In this document: positions 17,883 through 26,296 of the stretch, one piece after another
Layout: each line of letters opens with the position of its first letter
How positions within the stretch are numbered: the stretch's first letter is position 1
Assembly: GCA_030549815.1 (NCBI GenBank)
Contig: JAUQQQ010000002.1
Span: 1 to 47,429, forward strand
DNA from: a bacterium
GTDB taxonomy: Bacteria; DRYD01
DNA length: 47,429 bases
Direction of reading: 5' to 3'
Notes under the pieces: generated by a model
What the model saw: the letters and a program-made list of their open reading frames with translations, nothing else
What the model was told of the DNA's origin: nothing
Database searches by the model: none
Position numbers and translations under genes: made by a program

Positions 17883-17971
17883 TTTTGTTATTGGTTTTGG
17901 TTTTGTAGAGGGTTTGAGTAATTTGTGTAGAATAAAGAAGTAGGGAATTAGTTACGAGGAGGTAAAAATGA

Positions 17972-18670
17972 ATGATAGCAACAGTTAAGGAATTGCTGGA
18001 AAATGGATGTCATTTCGGGCATCCTACAAAAAAATGGAACCCTAAAATGAAAAAGTTTATATTCACAAAAAGGGGAGGCATATACATCATCGACCTTGCT
18101 AAGACAGTTGTGCAATTAACCAAAGCATATTACTTCCTCAAAGATGCTGCTTCTGAGGGGAAAACTTTTCTTATTGTCGGAACCAAAAGACATACAAGAG
18201 ATATCATAAAGAACGAGGCAAAAAAAGCAGGAATTCATTTTGTTGTCGAAAGATGGATCGGAGGATTATTTACTAACTTCTCTGTTATTAGAAACAGAAT
18301 AGACTATATGTTACAGCTTGAGAAAATGTTCAATGAAGGAGTCATGAATAACTTGCCTAAGAAGGTTGCTAAAAAGTATCAAAAGGAATTGGAATTCTTA
18401 CAAGTGGAATACGAAGGATTAAGGGATATGTATAGAATACCAGATGTGGTTTTAATCGTTGATGTTAGAAGAGAAGTTATTGCAATAGAGGAAGCAAAGA
18501 AAATGGGATTGACTGTTGTGGGAATTGTTGATACCGATGGAAATCCAGATTTAGTAGATCTACCAATTCCATCTAATGATGATGCTTTCAAATCTGTTCA
18601 GTACATGGTAGGTAAGCTTACAGATGCTATTGTTGAAGGAAAAACAATATACCAATCAAAAACTGCCTAA
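17972..18670 (+). CDS. rpsB: Small ribosomal subunit protein S2
   Basis: A 232-aa protein with all S2 landmarks: LLENGCHFGHPTKKWNPKM, YIIDLAKTV, FLIVGTKRH, RWIGGLFTNF and PDVVLIVDVRREVIAIEEA. S2 joins late in 30S assembly and helps dock S1. An AGGAGG at 17957-17962 serves ATG 17972 at 9 nt. A competing ATG at 17968, at the better 5-nt spacing, would make only a 6-codon peptide (MNDSNS). The usual partner tsf does not follow; the next gene is the CofE-like protein. Confidence 0.97.
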   Translation: MIATVKELLENGCHFGHPTKKWNPKMKKFIFTKRGGIYIIDLAKTVVQLTKAYYFLKDAASEGKTFLIVGTKRHTRDIIKNEAKKAGIHFVVERWIGGLFTNFSVIRNRIDYMLQLEKMFNEGVMNNLPKKVAKKYQKELEFLQVEYEGLRDMYRIPDVVLIVDVRREVIAIEEAKKMGLTVVGIVDTDGNPDLVDLPIPSNDDAFKSVQYMVGKLTDAIVEGKTIYQSKTA

Positions 18671-18725
18671 AAATTAATCTTTTGTAAAGTGATTTTTTTG
18701 TAAAATGATTTTTTTATAGAAAGCA

Positions 18726-19919
18726 ATGATTTATTTAGGAATTGTTCTTTTTATTTTATTCATACCCTTTTTAGGGGCTATGTTTTTGTATATTTACAGA
18801 AAAGGTTGTAAAATTGATGTATCAATCGAAAGAGCTTTCTTTAAAGAAAAAAGTAATTCTTCAGAACTTTGTTTGGATTTTCAAGTAGTAAATAAGGGGC
18901 GTTTTCATTCAATAATTCTAAATGTTGATGCTGGATTTTTACCGGTTATTAATTTTATAAACAAAAAAATACTTTCAAATGGTAAAGATTATTATTTCGA
19001 TACGGTTATACTCAAGAGTGGAAAAAGTTTTAATTTTAAGGTTATTTTTGAATTACCTAAGGAGGTTTTGCATAAAGAGGAACTTGAAAAATTAAAATGC
19101 TTTGTTAATCTTTGTTATTATGATCTTAAGCCAATTAGATTTTTTTATAAAGAATTTAGTATTAATGATTTGGCTACAAATCAGGAAACTGAAATAAAGG
19201 AGAGTGTAGGAGTTAAAGAAGATGATTTTATGGATGAAATTAAATTAATCGAAAAAGAAAATGTTTTTTGTTTAAAAACGCCAATCATTACTCATTATGA
19301 TGGTGTTGATTATGTTGTTTCGTTAATTAATAAAGGGATAGGTGAATTGAAAAATATAGATAAAAAATTTAAGGGAGTTGCTGTTTGTATTGCTGAAAGT
19401 TTGATTGCTATTATTCAGGGTAGGGTGGGGTGTGTTTATAGCATTGTTCCTTCCTCATTAGCCCAACTTTTTAATCATTATTTTAATGAAGATAGTTCTT
19501 TATCAAGTCCTTATGCTTTGGAGTTGGTTTTAAGGGATATTGGTTTTTTTAGGTTTTATTTTTCACTTTATCCTGGAATTATTGGAAAAGTTTTAAGAAG
19601 AAGGGGATGGTTTTATATTTTTGCTGGTAGAAAAGCTGCTGCTGTGGATGATGCTGGCGGCACGGTTAGACCATATGATAAATTTGTTGTTCTTGCTCCT
19701 GATAAACCAGATGAAATATCTATGAAAATTAAAGATAAAATAAATCAAAGTGGTTTTGAAATAGATGTATTTATTGTTGATGCGAATGATCTTGGTAAAG
19801 TTGATATTTTAGGCTCAACAAATGGGAAAATGAATAAAAAGATCATTGATTATTTAAGGAGTAATCCGCAGGGGAATGATGATGAGCAAACTCCTATCGT
19901 TTTTATCCCAATACATTAA
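18726..19919 (+). CDS. Membrane-anchored F420-0:gamma-glutamyl ligase-like protein (CofE-like)
   Basis: A 397-aa protein. An N-terminal membrane segment (about 3-25) leads into a beta-rich domain (30-150). The second half matches the CofE-like family found in cyanobacteria and others: TPIITHYDGVDYVVSLI, KGVAVCIAESLIAIIQGR, LFNHYFN, GKVLRRRGWFYIFAG, DDAGGTVRPYDKFVVLAP and VDANDL (recalled pattern). True CofE adds glutamates to F420-0. Nothing else for F420 synthesis is visible, so an ATP- or GTP-grasp-like amide ligation on another substrate is possible. It ends 44 nt inside comEA. Confidence 0.72.
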   Translation: MIYLGIVLFILFIPFLGAMFLYIYRKGCKIDVSIERAFFKEKSNSSELCLDFQVVNKGRFHSIILNVDAGFLPVINFINKKILSNGKDYYFDTVILKSGKSFNFKVIFELPKEVLHKEELEKLKCFVNLCYYDLKPIRFFYKEFSINDLATNQETEIKESVGVKEDDFMDEIKLIEKENVFCLKTPIITHYDGVDYVVSLINKGIGELKNIDKKFKGVAVCIAESLIAIIQGRVGCVYSIVPSSLAQLFNHYFNEDSSLSSPYALELVLRDIGFFRFYFSLYPGIIGKVLRRRGWFYIFAGRKAAAVDDAGGTVRPYDKFVVLAPDKPDEISMKIKDKINQSGFEIDVFIVDANDLGKVDILGSTNGKMNKKIIDYLRSNPQGNDDEQTPIVFIPIH

Positions 19920-20388
19920 TAATTTGCTTTTGGTTACCTTATTTGTTGTTTTAATATATTTTTTAATTTTTGTTGATAAGCCAAATTTTCTTGATAATCA
20001 AGAGAAAAAAATAAAGGTTTATGTTTGTGGTGAGGTTGAGAGGCCAGGGGTTTATGAAGTTCCTGTTGGAGCAAGAGTTGAAGATGTATTAGGTTTAGCA
20101 AGAGTTAAAAGCAATGCGGACTTACAATCCATAAATCTTGCCAAAAAGTTAAGAGATGAAGATATGATAAGAATTTATCCTGTAAAAAAACAAATTGTAA
20201 AAATAAATATAAATACTGCTTCTGTTGAGGAATTATCAAAACTACCATCTATATCCTATAGAACAGCCAAGGAAATAGTGGAATACAGAGAAAAGTATGG
20301 AAACTTTACTAATATTAATGAATTATTAAGAATAAAGAGTATAAACGTCGAAGATTTGGAACAAATAAAGGATTACATCGAATTTTAA
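19876..20388 (+). CDS. comEA: ComEA-like DNA-binding competence protein
   Basis: A 170-aa protein: one N-terminal membrane anchor (about 15-35), an SLBB domain (KVYVCGEVERPGVYEVPVGARVEDVL), then a helix-hairpin-helix pair (ININTASVEELSKLPSISYRTAKEIVEYREKYG, in parts). In competent bacteria this protein binds incoming DNA outside the membrane. The start lies in a run ATGATGATG within the preceding gene; GGGG lies just upstream. No comEC is nearby. With pilB elsewhere in the window this fits natural competence, but that is inference. Confidence 0.92.
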   Translation: MMMSKLLSFLSQYINNLLLVTLFVVLIYFLIFVDKPNFLDNQEKKIKVYVCGEVERPGVYEVPVGARVEDVLGLARVKSNADLQSINLAKKLRDEDMIRIYPVKKQIVKININTASVEELSKLPSISYRTAKEIVEYREKYGNFTNINELLRIKSINVEDLEQIKDYIEF

Positions 20389-20466
20389 AAAGCTGTTTTA
20401 AGTTTAGGAGAAAGTTTAGGAATGGGATTATTTTGAAGCAAGATAAAAAGTTCAGGGGGTGTTTTT

Positions 20467-21225
20467 ATGAGGAAAATAATGTTTTTATTTATGGTTTTTA
20501 TCTTTTTAGTAAAGATTAGTTTTTCCTTAAGTTTGGAATATTTAGGGCATTCTTGTTTTGTTTTGGATATCAATTCAAAAAAAATAATGATAGATCCTTA
20601 TTCTTTTGAGCTGAAATATCCTTTTTTATTGAATTATGATTTTAAAAATCTTGATCTTGTGGTAAGTACTCATGAGCATTTTGATCATTATAACGAACTT
20701 GTTTTTAAGATTTGTCAGAAATTTAATATCCCTTATTTTATTGGGACAAAAAATGATGGGAATGATTGGAATCCGATTGATTACGAACTTTCTGGAATTA
20801 GAATAATTTCAGTTAATACTTTTCATGATAAATCTAATGGAAAAGAAAGGGGTAAGAATTCTGCTATAATTTTTAGATCTGGTAAATTAAAGATTGTGCA
20901 TTTGGGAGACTTGGGACATCTTTTGGATAAAAATCAAGTCGATAGATTAAAAAATCCTGATATACTTTTTATTCCTGTTGGTGGGTTTTTTACGATTTCT
21001 TCTTCCGAGGCAATAAGTGTCATAAATTCTTTATCTCCTAAGATAATTGTTCCAATGCATTATAAAACAAAATTCACTCAAGATTTACCTATTTCAAAAG
21101 TTGATGATTTTATAAAATTGTTAAATACAAGTTATCATGTTAAGTTTATTAAAGGTAGAAAAGTTGGAATAAACGAAGGAAAAATAGAAAAAAATACTGT
21201 TTTTGTTTTTGAGGGTATAAAATAA
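20467..21225 (+). CDS. Exported metallo-beta-lactamase-fold hydrolase (UPF0173/UlaG-like)
   Basis: A 252-aa protein with a hydrophobic signal sequence (about 1-20). The MBL-fold zinc motif STHEHFDHY is followed by LGDLGH and IVPMHYKT. LEYLGHSCFVL at the mature N-terminus is typical of the UPF0173/UlaG-like branch. Zinc ligands are complete. Substrate is unknown. A signal peptide is unusual for this branch, suggesting periplasmic action. AGGGGGTG precedes the ATG. The stop is immediately followed by the glycosyltransferase ATG. Confidence 0.85.
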   Translation: MRKIMFLFMVFIFLVKISFSLSLEYLGHSCFVLDINSKKIMIDPYSFELKYPFLLNYDFKNLDLVVSTHEHFDHYNELVFKICQKFNIPYFIGTKNDGNDWNPIDYELSGIRIISVNTFHDKSNGKERGKNSAIIFRSGKLKIVHLGDLGHLLDKNQVDRLKNPDILFIPVGGFFTISSSEAISVINSLSPKIIVPMHYKTKFTQDLPISKVDDFIKLLNTSYHVKFIKGRKVGINEGKIEKNTVFVFEGIK

Positions 21226-22101
21226 ATGGGAAAAGTGGTTATTATTTGTCCTATTTTTAATGAAAAAGAAAATATAATAGATTTTTTATATAGCATTTCT
21301 AATTATATTAATGATGATGTTCATTTACTTTTGCTTGATGATTTTTCTACTGATGGTAGTAGAGAATTATTGCAAAAAATTAGTCAATATAATTTTTTGA
21401 ATGTTTATTTTATTTTTAATGATTATAATTTGGGTTATGGAGAGAACTTGTTAAGAGGTTTTTTATGGGCTTTGGAAAAAGGTTATGAAATAATATTAAC
21501 TATAGATGCTGATTTTCAACATCTACCTTCTTATATACCAATATTTATTAATTTGGCTGAAAAATATGAATTTATCACAGGTAGTAGGTATTCTTTTAGT
21601 AGTTTAAAAATTGATGAGAAGAATTTTTTTAGATATTTGATCAATAAAAAAATGGTTGAATTTGTTAAAAGTTTTTTTAATGTAAGAATAACCGATTTCT
21701 TCTGTGGTTTTAGAGCATATAGAAGAGATTTACTTAGTTATATTTGCAAAAATTTACTTGCTTTGAAAGAAAGGAGGGGATTACATTTTTCTTATGATTT
21801 TCCGATATATCTATGGATTGATTTACTTAGTTATGGTTGTGTTGTTAAGGAGTTTCCTATACCTTTCATTTTTTTCACCCACCGAAAGTTCAAAGGACGA
21901 AGTCCTTTCTCGGAGAGGGAGGGACGAAGTCCCTTCTCGAAGAGTGAAGGACGAAGTCCTTTCTCGGAGAGTGAAGAGCAAGTTAATATCAATAATCATT
22001 ACAAAAGAATCAAACTTTATGTAGATATCTTTTGTTGGTATTATTGGGAAAGAATGGGAAAAAAATCATTGATTGGTAAAGATTGTTGGTTAAGGAGGTA
22101 A
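21226..22101 (+). CDS. Family 2 glycosyltransferase with an in-frame palindromic insert
   Basis: A 291-aa GT2 enzyme (dolichol-phosphate-mannose-synthase-like). It has VVIICPIFNEKENI at the N-terminus, LLLLDDFSTDGS (nucleotide binding), LTIDADFQHLP with the DxD-type metal site, and ITDFFCGFRAYRR. It would transfer a sugar from a nucleotide or lipid donor at the inner membrane face. Near the C-terminus residues GRSPFSERE, GRSPFSKSE and GRSPFSESE form three 9-residue repeats encoded by the palindromic element at 21892-21972. They sit between PIPFIFFTHRKFK and the basic tail. The reading frame is preserved. The end overlaps the start region of the next gene. Confidence 0.92.
   Translation: MGKVVIICPIFNEKENIIDFLYSISNYINDDVHLLLLDDFSTDGSRELLQKISQYNFLNVYFIFNDYNLGYGENLLRGFLWALEKGYEIILTIDADFQHLPSYIPIFINLAEKYEFITGSRYSFSSLKIDEKNFFRYLINKKMVEFVKSFFNVRITDFFCGFRAYRRDLLSYICKNLLALKERRGLHFSYDFPIYLWIDLLSYGCVVKEFPIPFIFFTHRKFKGRSPFSEREGRSPFSKSEGRSPFSESEEQVNINNHYKRIKLYVDIFCWYYWERMGKKSLIGKDCWLRR
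21892..21972 (+). repeat. Three tandem 27-bp two-hairpin palindromic elements
   Basis: Units 21892-21918, 21919-21945 and 21946-21972 each hold a hairpin with GAC-GAA-GTC core (AAAGGAC-GAA-GTCCTTT in the first) followed by TTCT-CGG-AGAG. The second unit changes A894-T906 to G921-C933, a compensatory substitution. A period of 27 keeps the glycosyltransferase frame open, giving nine extra residues per unit. The sequence is much richer in G/C than its surroundings. Confidence 0.9.
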
Positions 22102-22106
22102 AGGGA

Positions 22107-23318
22107 ATGGTTATAAGATTTATTTTTTTTGTTTTTGTTATTTTTATCGTTTTATTTTTTAGTTCTTGTTCTAAGGGGGGTGAAAATGAAGAGATTATTT
22201 TTTGGTCTTCTTCGTTAAAGCCATATTTTACTGATTATATTGAGGGATGTATTAAAAATTTTGAGGAATTATATGGTATTAAAGTTGTTTGGCAGGATTA
22301 TCCTTTGGATTCTGTTTATCAGAAAATAATTACTACTTATGGTAGTGATTTATCTCCTGATGTTGTAAATGTTAATCCTCAGATTGCTGCAGGGTTATAT
22401 AAGAAGAATTTTGTTGTTAATGTATTGGTTTATGATAAAGATTTGGAAAAGAGTTATTATGGTAATTTAATTGAGGGGTGTAAAATATATGGAGCTTTGA
22501 TAACTATTCCTTGGTATGCTTCTACTAAGATGTTAGTTTTTAATAAGGAGATTTTTGATTTTAGTAAGGTGAAGATTAATGATTATAAAGGTTTCTTGGA
22601 AGTTGTTAAGAGTATAAAGGATAGGGAGGGGGTTTATGGGTTTTATCCTTTTGTAAAGTTTGAGCAGGATATGTTGGCTTTGGGATTGATCGATTCTCCA
22701 ACGGATCCTTTCAATAATAGGGTTATGAGTTTTTTTGAGGGTTTAAGGGAGTATAAGGAGTATTTGCCATCTGGCTTTTTGGCTTCTTCTGTTGATGTTG
22801 CTTATTCTATGTATAAAGACAGGAAGGTTGCTTCTATTCTCATTGGCCCTCAGTTCTTGTATAGGATAAAAAAGGAAGATCCTAATTTGTATAAAAGCAC
22901 TGATGTTATGCTTTTTCCTTTCCCTAATTATCCTGTTAGTTTAATGAGTTTATCTGTTTTAAATAATAGGGATGTAAAGAGGATAGAGAATTCTATAAAA
23001 TTTGTAAGATTTTTGACGAATTTTGAAAATCAAGAGAAGTTCTTTGAGATTGTTCCTGTATTACCCACAATACAAGGTAATTATGTTGCGAAGGATGATG
23101 ATGAATTAATAAGAAAGGCAAAGAGTGAAATGTTAAAAGTTTTTCCAAAAGCTAAAGTTTTTGATTTTTACTTTTATTCTGTTATTCCTGACCCTCTTGT
23201 TAGAAGTAATATTTTCAAAAACTTTTTAAATGATGTTTTTAATAGTCAGGATAAACTTAAGGATATTCAAGAAAGGTATAGAAAAATTTGGTTAGAGGAA
23301 ATAAGTAAAAATAAATGA
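22107..23318 (+). CDS. Sugar-type ABC transporter solute-binding lipoprotein
   Basis: A 403-aa type 1 extracellular solute-binding protein: signal sequence, lipobox FFSSC, then IIFWSSS, SPDVVNVNP, IPWYASTKMLVFNKEIF and the C-terminal SLMSLSVLNN and VRFLTNF patterns of MalE/UgpB-like proteins. ATG 22107 follows GGAGG at 7-8 nt; the frame is open upstream to 22083, but that would place the signal peptide late. No permease or ATPase gene follows, so it must work with components encoded elsewhere or act as an orphan sensor. Confidence 0.87.
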   Translation: MVIRFIFFVFVIFIVLFFSSCSKGGENEEIIFWSSSLKPYFTDYIEGCIKNFEELYGIKVVWQDYPLDSVYQKIITTYGSDLSPDVVNVNPQIAAGLYKKNFVVNVLVYDKDLEKSYYGNLIEGCKIYGALITIPWYASTKMLVFNKEIFDFSKVKINDYKGFLEVVKSIKDREGVYGFYPFVKFEQDMLALGLIDSPTDPFNNRVMSFFEGLREYKEYLPSGFLASSVDVAYSMYKDRKVASILIGPQFLYRIKKEDPNLYKSTDVMLFPFPNYPVSLMSLSVLNNRDVKRIENSIKFVRFLTNFENQEKFFEIVPVLPTIQGNYVAKDDDELIRKAKSEMLKVFPKAKVFDFYFYSVIPDPLVRSNIFKNFLNDVFNSQDKLKDIQERYRKIWLEEISKNK

Positions 23319-23373
23319 ACTAAACTTTCTTTAATTATGGTTTGATATTTTTGTAGGAAAATATATCTTTTTG

Positions 23374-23402
23374 TTGAATATATTATATATGAAGCTTATA
23401 TA
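23374..23402 (+). promoter_or_regulatory. Promoter candidate for the S10 operon
   Basis: TTGAAT (23374-23379), 17 nt, TATATA (23397-23402). The predicted transcript would start near 23409, leaving only about 20 nt before the S10 start, with AGGAGG at 23412-23417. So there is no room for the long S10 leader that binds L4 in enterics. Confidence 0.5.
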
Positions 23403-23428
23403 ACAGTTGTTAGGAGGTGTTTGTAGAG

Positions 23429-23743
23429 GTGTCAAAGTTACCAAAGATAAGAATAAAAATGGTTGGATGGGATCATGAAGAATTGGATAGGTCTGTTAGT
23501 AAGATAGTTGATGTTGCTTTGGGAACAGGTGCTACAATTTCAGGACCTGTTTATTTACCTGTTAAGAGAAGGCTTTTTTGCGTGACAAGATCTCCACATG
23601 TTGATAAAAGGTCAGGAGAACATTTTGAATTGAAAATTCATAAAAGGTTGATTGATATCATAAATTACACTCCAAAAACGATAGAAGAAATCAAGAAGAT
23701 GGAAGTTCCTGCAGGGGTGGAGGTTTTTATTAAGACAATATGA
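23429..23743 (+). CDS. rpsJ: Small ribosomal subunit protein S10
   Basis: A 104-aa protein: KIRIKMVGWDHEELDRSV, SGPVYLPVKRRLFCVTRSPHVDKRSGEHFELKIHKR (in two parts), and a C-terminus VPAGVEVFIKT, all as in S10, which also forms the antitermination complex with NusB. GTG 23429 is chosen because it follows AGGAGG at 11 nt and gives the standard N-terminus; a GTG at 23417 overlaps the ribosome site. Its stop overlaps the MFS gene start as ATGA. Confidence 0.96.
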   Translation: MSKLPKIRIKMVGWDHEELDRSVSKIVDVALGTGATISGPVYLPVKRRLFCVTRSPHVDKRSGEHFELKIHKRLIDIINYTPKTIEEIKKMEVPAGVEVFIKTI

Positions 23744-24963
23744 TACAAAATCCATTTAGGACTTTTAAGAATAGTGCATATCTTTTTTACTGGGCTTTCA
23801 ATACATTTTCATTATTAGGTACTTGGATTGATTTTACTTTAAGGCAGTGGATTATAGTTGAAATGATTAAGAACGAAAGAGCAGCTACTCAATATGTTGG
23901 GTTTTATAATTTGGTTAGATTCATTCCTTCTTTATTTTTATCTTTTATAGCTGGTTATTTATCTGATAGGATTGGTGCGAGGTTGATTTTATTTTTTGTT
24001 AGTTTAATAGATTTCTTTAATGCTTGTGCTATTTCATATTTGGTTTACACTAATAATTTGAATGTTTATAATTTTATGATTTTGGCTTTGTTTTTGGGGA
24101 TAACGAATAGTTTTTATTTTCCTTCGAGGAGCAAATTGATTAATAGTATTGTGCAGGATAAAGAGGATATACCAAGTTCATTTAGTTGGCAAGGTATTTC
24201 GTTTAATTTATCAAAGATTATTGGACCTGTTGTTGCTGGTATGATTGCAAAAAATTTTGGTTTAGCATTGGGTTTTCTATTAAATGCTATTTCTTATATC
24301 CCACTTATTTTTTATCTTTTGTTCTTAAATGATAAAGTGGGAAATAATAGTTTTGAAGATAAAAGGAATGTTTTTACTTCTATACTTGAGGATTTTAAAA
24401 ACACTATTTCTTATGTTTCTTGCCGGGTTAAGTTAAAAAAATGTTTTTACAGTATATTTACGATTAATTTTTGGGGTATATCGCTGATGTCCTTCCTTCA
24501 AGTTTTTACTAAGGAAATATTGAATGAGAATATAAATTATTTTTCGTATTTGCTTTCTATGCTTGGTTTAGGTGCTGTTATAGGTGCTTTTTTTGTGGCA
24601 TCTACTAATTATCAGGTTATATTGAATACAAGAGAAGAAATTTTCATAATTATTTATGGAATTTGCATTTTATTATTAACTTTATTACCAAAATTTTCAT
24701 TTTTTATTATGTTTTTGATTGGTTTTTCTCAGTCATTGGTATTTGGTTTTACTAATAACAAGGTGCAGTTATTAACGGATAATGATATGATAGGTAAAGT
24801 TAGCGGGATATATTCTTTGTTTAATATTACTCTTTCATATTTAGGAGTATTTGTTATTTCACAGGTTGGTTATTTATTTGGAGTTTTAAATTTGTTTAAA
24901 ATTGTTGCTTTTATTGTTATTTTTTCTGCTTTTATGATTGGTATAAAAGTAAAGGAGGGATAG
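23740..24963 (+). CDS. MFS transporter inserted between rpsJ and rplC
   Basis: A 407-aa major facilitator protein with about 11-12 membrane segments. The loop 2-3 motif is GYLSDRIGARLILF (family: G-X-L-aD-R-X-G-R), and NSFYFPSRSKLINSIVQ matches the EntS/MFS_3 branch. Such proteins export drugs, siderophores or other small solutes. It overlaps rpsJ by 4 bases and ends 3 bases before the L3 start, with the L3 ribosome site inside its last codons. It is therefore fully embedded in the ribosomal operon. Codon use matches neighbours, so the insertion is probably not recent. Confidence 0.93.
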   Translation: MIQNPFRTFKNSAYLFYWAFNTFSLLGTWIDFTLRQWIIVEMIKNERAATQYVGFYNLVRFIPSLFLSFIAGYLSDRIGARLILFFVSLIDFFNACAISYLVYTNNLNVYNFMILALFLGITNSFYFPSRSKLINSIVQDKEDIPSSFSWQGISFNLSKIIGPVVAGMIAKNFGLALGFLLNAISYIPLIFYLLFLNDKVGNNSFEDKRNVFTSILEDFKNTISYVSCRVKLKKCFYSIFTINFWGISLMSFLQVFTKEILNENINYFSYLLSMLGLGAVIGAFFVASTNYQVILNTREEIFIIIYGICILLLTLLPKFSFFIMFLIGFSQSLVFGFTNNKVQLLTDNDMIGKVSGIYSLFNITLSYLGVFVISQVGYLFGVLNLFKIVAFIVIFSAFMIGIKVKEG

Positions 24964-24966
24964 AGT

Positions 24967-25581
24967 ATGAAGGAAGTAAAAATGGGAATTTTAGGTGTTA
25001 AAATAGGTATGACAGAGATTTATCAGGATAAGGAGCTTGTGCCTGTTACTGCTATTCTTGCAGGGCCATGCAAAGTTATAGAAGTTAAGATGAATGAAAA
25101 TTATTGTGCTTTGAAATTGGGTTTTGTTAAAGTTGATAAATTAAATAAGCCTTTAAGTGGGGTATTCAAAAATGTTGGTGAAAAGTATAAAGTTATTGCT
25201 GAGGTAAGAGTGGATAAGGAAACTGCTTCCAAGTATAAGGTAGGAGATGTTATAGATGTTAATGTTTTTTCAAAAGGGGAGTTGGTTAATGTTACTGGTT
25301 TTACAAAGGGTAGAGGTTTTTCGGGTATGATAAAAAGGTGGAATGCTTCAAGAGGGCCGATGTCTCACGGAAGTAAGCATCATAGAAAAGCAGGAAGTAA
25401 TGCTACTTCAAGGATAGGACCAACCAGACCAGGTAAAAGAAGACCAGGAAGATATGGTAACGAAAAAGTTACTATAAGGAATTTGAAGATTATTGATATT
25501 ATACCTGATAAAAACATTATTTTGGTTAAAGGTGGAATACCAGGACCTAAAAATTCAGTTGTTAAGATAGTAAAGAATTAA
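24967..25581 (+). CDS. rplC: Large ribosomal subunit protein L3
   Basis: A 204-aa protein with GILGVKIGMTEIYQ, VTGFTKGRGFSGMIKRW, GPMSHGSKHHRKAGS and the basic loop RPGKRRPGRYGNEKVTIRNL that reaches the peptidyl-transferase centre. AAGGAGG lies 7 nt before ATG 24967. Length is normal for L3. Confidence 0.97.
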   Translation: MKEVKMGILGVKIGMTEIYQDKELVPVTAILAGPCKVIEVKMNENYCALKLGFVKVDKLNKPLSGVFKNVGEKYKVIAEVRVDKETASKYKVGDVIDVNVFSKGELVNVTGFTKGRGFSGMIKRWNASRGPMSHGSKHHRKAGSNATSRIGPTRPGKRRPGRYGNEKVTIRNLKIIDIIPDKNIILVKGGIPGPKNSVVKIVKN

Positions 25582-25597
25582 AAGAGGTGAAAGTGTT

Positions 25598-26296
25598 ATG
25601 AAAAAGGATGTTAATGTTTATAAATGGGATGGAAAAGGTAAGTTAAGTGTTGTTGAAAATTTGAGTTTTGAGTTTTTGAAGGATCCGTCTGCACATCATT
25701 TGCATCAGCATCTTATTATGCAGTGGTCTAATAGAAGGTTGGGGACAGCTTCAACAAAGAGAAGGGGAGAAGTAAGAGGTGGAGGAAGAAAACCTTGGCC
25801 TCAAAAACATACGGGAAGAGCAAGACATGGTAGTATTAGATCTCCAATTTGGAGGAAGGGTGGAGTTGTTTTTGGACCAAAACCAAGAGATTGGTCCATT
25901 AAAATGAATAAAAAAGAAAGAAAATTAGCACTTTATTCTCTTATTTATACAAAAATAGATGATTTTATCGTGCTTGAAAATTATGATATTAATCAACCGA
26001 AGACAAAGAATATTGATTTGCTAATTAATAGTTTGCAAAATGAATTTGGAAAAATTAAAAAGGTTGTTTTCTTGTATTCTGATAAGGATCAACAAACTGT
26101 TAATCTTATTAAGAGTGCAAGGAATCATGAAAAGGTTAGAAAGGTTTTGAAAGCAAATAATATAAATGTAGAGGATTTGTTAAGTGTTGATAAGGTTATT
26201 GCTGATAAGAAATCTCTTTTGAAGTTAAAAGAATTATTTGTGGATTATGTAAATAAGGGGGTAAAAGAGCATGAGCAAGCAAAAGTTGGAGCATAA
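25598..26296 (+). CDS. rplD: Large ribosomal subunit protein L4
   Basis: A 232-aa protein: the RRLGTASTKRRGEVRGGGRKPWPQKHTGRARHGSIRSP loop (in parts, about 45-85) lines the exit tunnel, and GPKPRDWSIKMNKKERKLAL follows. The C-terminal ~25 residues are longer than usual and overlap the L23 start by 26 bases. GAGGTG precedes the ATG. L4 autoregulates the S10 operon in E. coli; the short leader here argues against the same mechanism. Confidence 0.96.
   Translation: MKKDVNVYKWDGKGKLSVVENLSFEFLKDPSAHHLHQHLIMQWSNRRLGTASTKRRGEVRGGGRKPWPQKHTGRARHGSIRSPIWRKGGVVFGPKPRDWSIKMNKKERKLALYSLIYTKIDDFIVLENYDINQPKTKNIDLLINSLQNEFGKIKKVVFLYSDKDQQTVNLIKSARNHEKVRKVLKANNINVEDLLSVDKVIADKKSLLKLKELFVDYVNKGVKEHEQAKVGA

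Noticed and set aside
18671-18725. Direct repeat TTTTGTAAA(G/A)TGA plus T run after rpsB
   Set aside because: Two copies of low-complexity sequence, no structure or feature attached.
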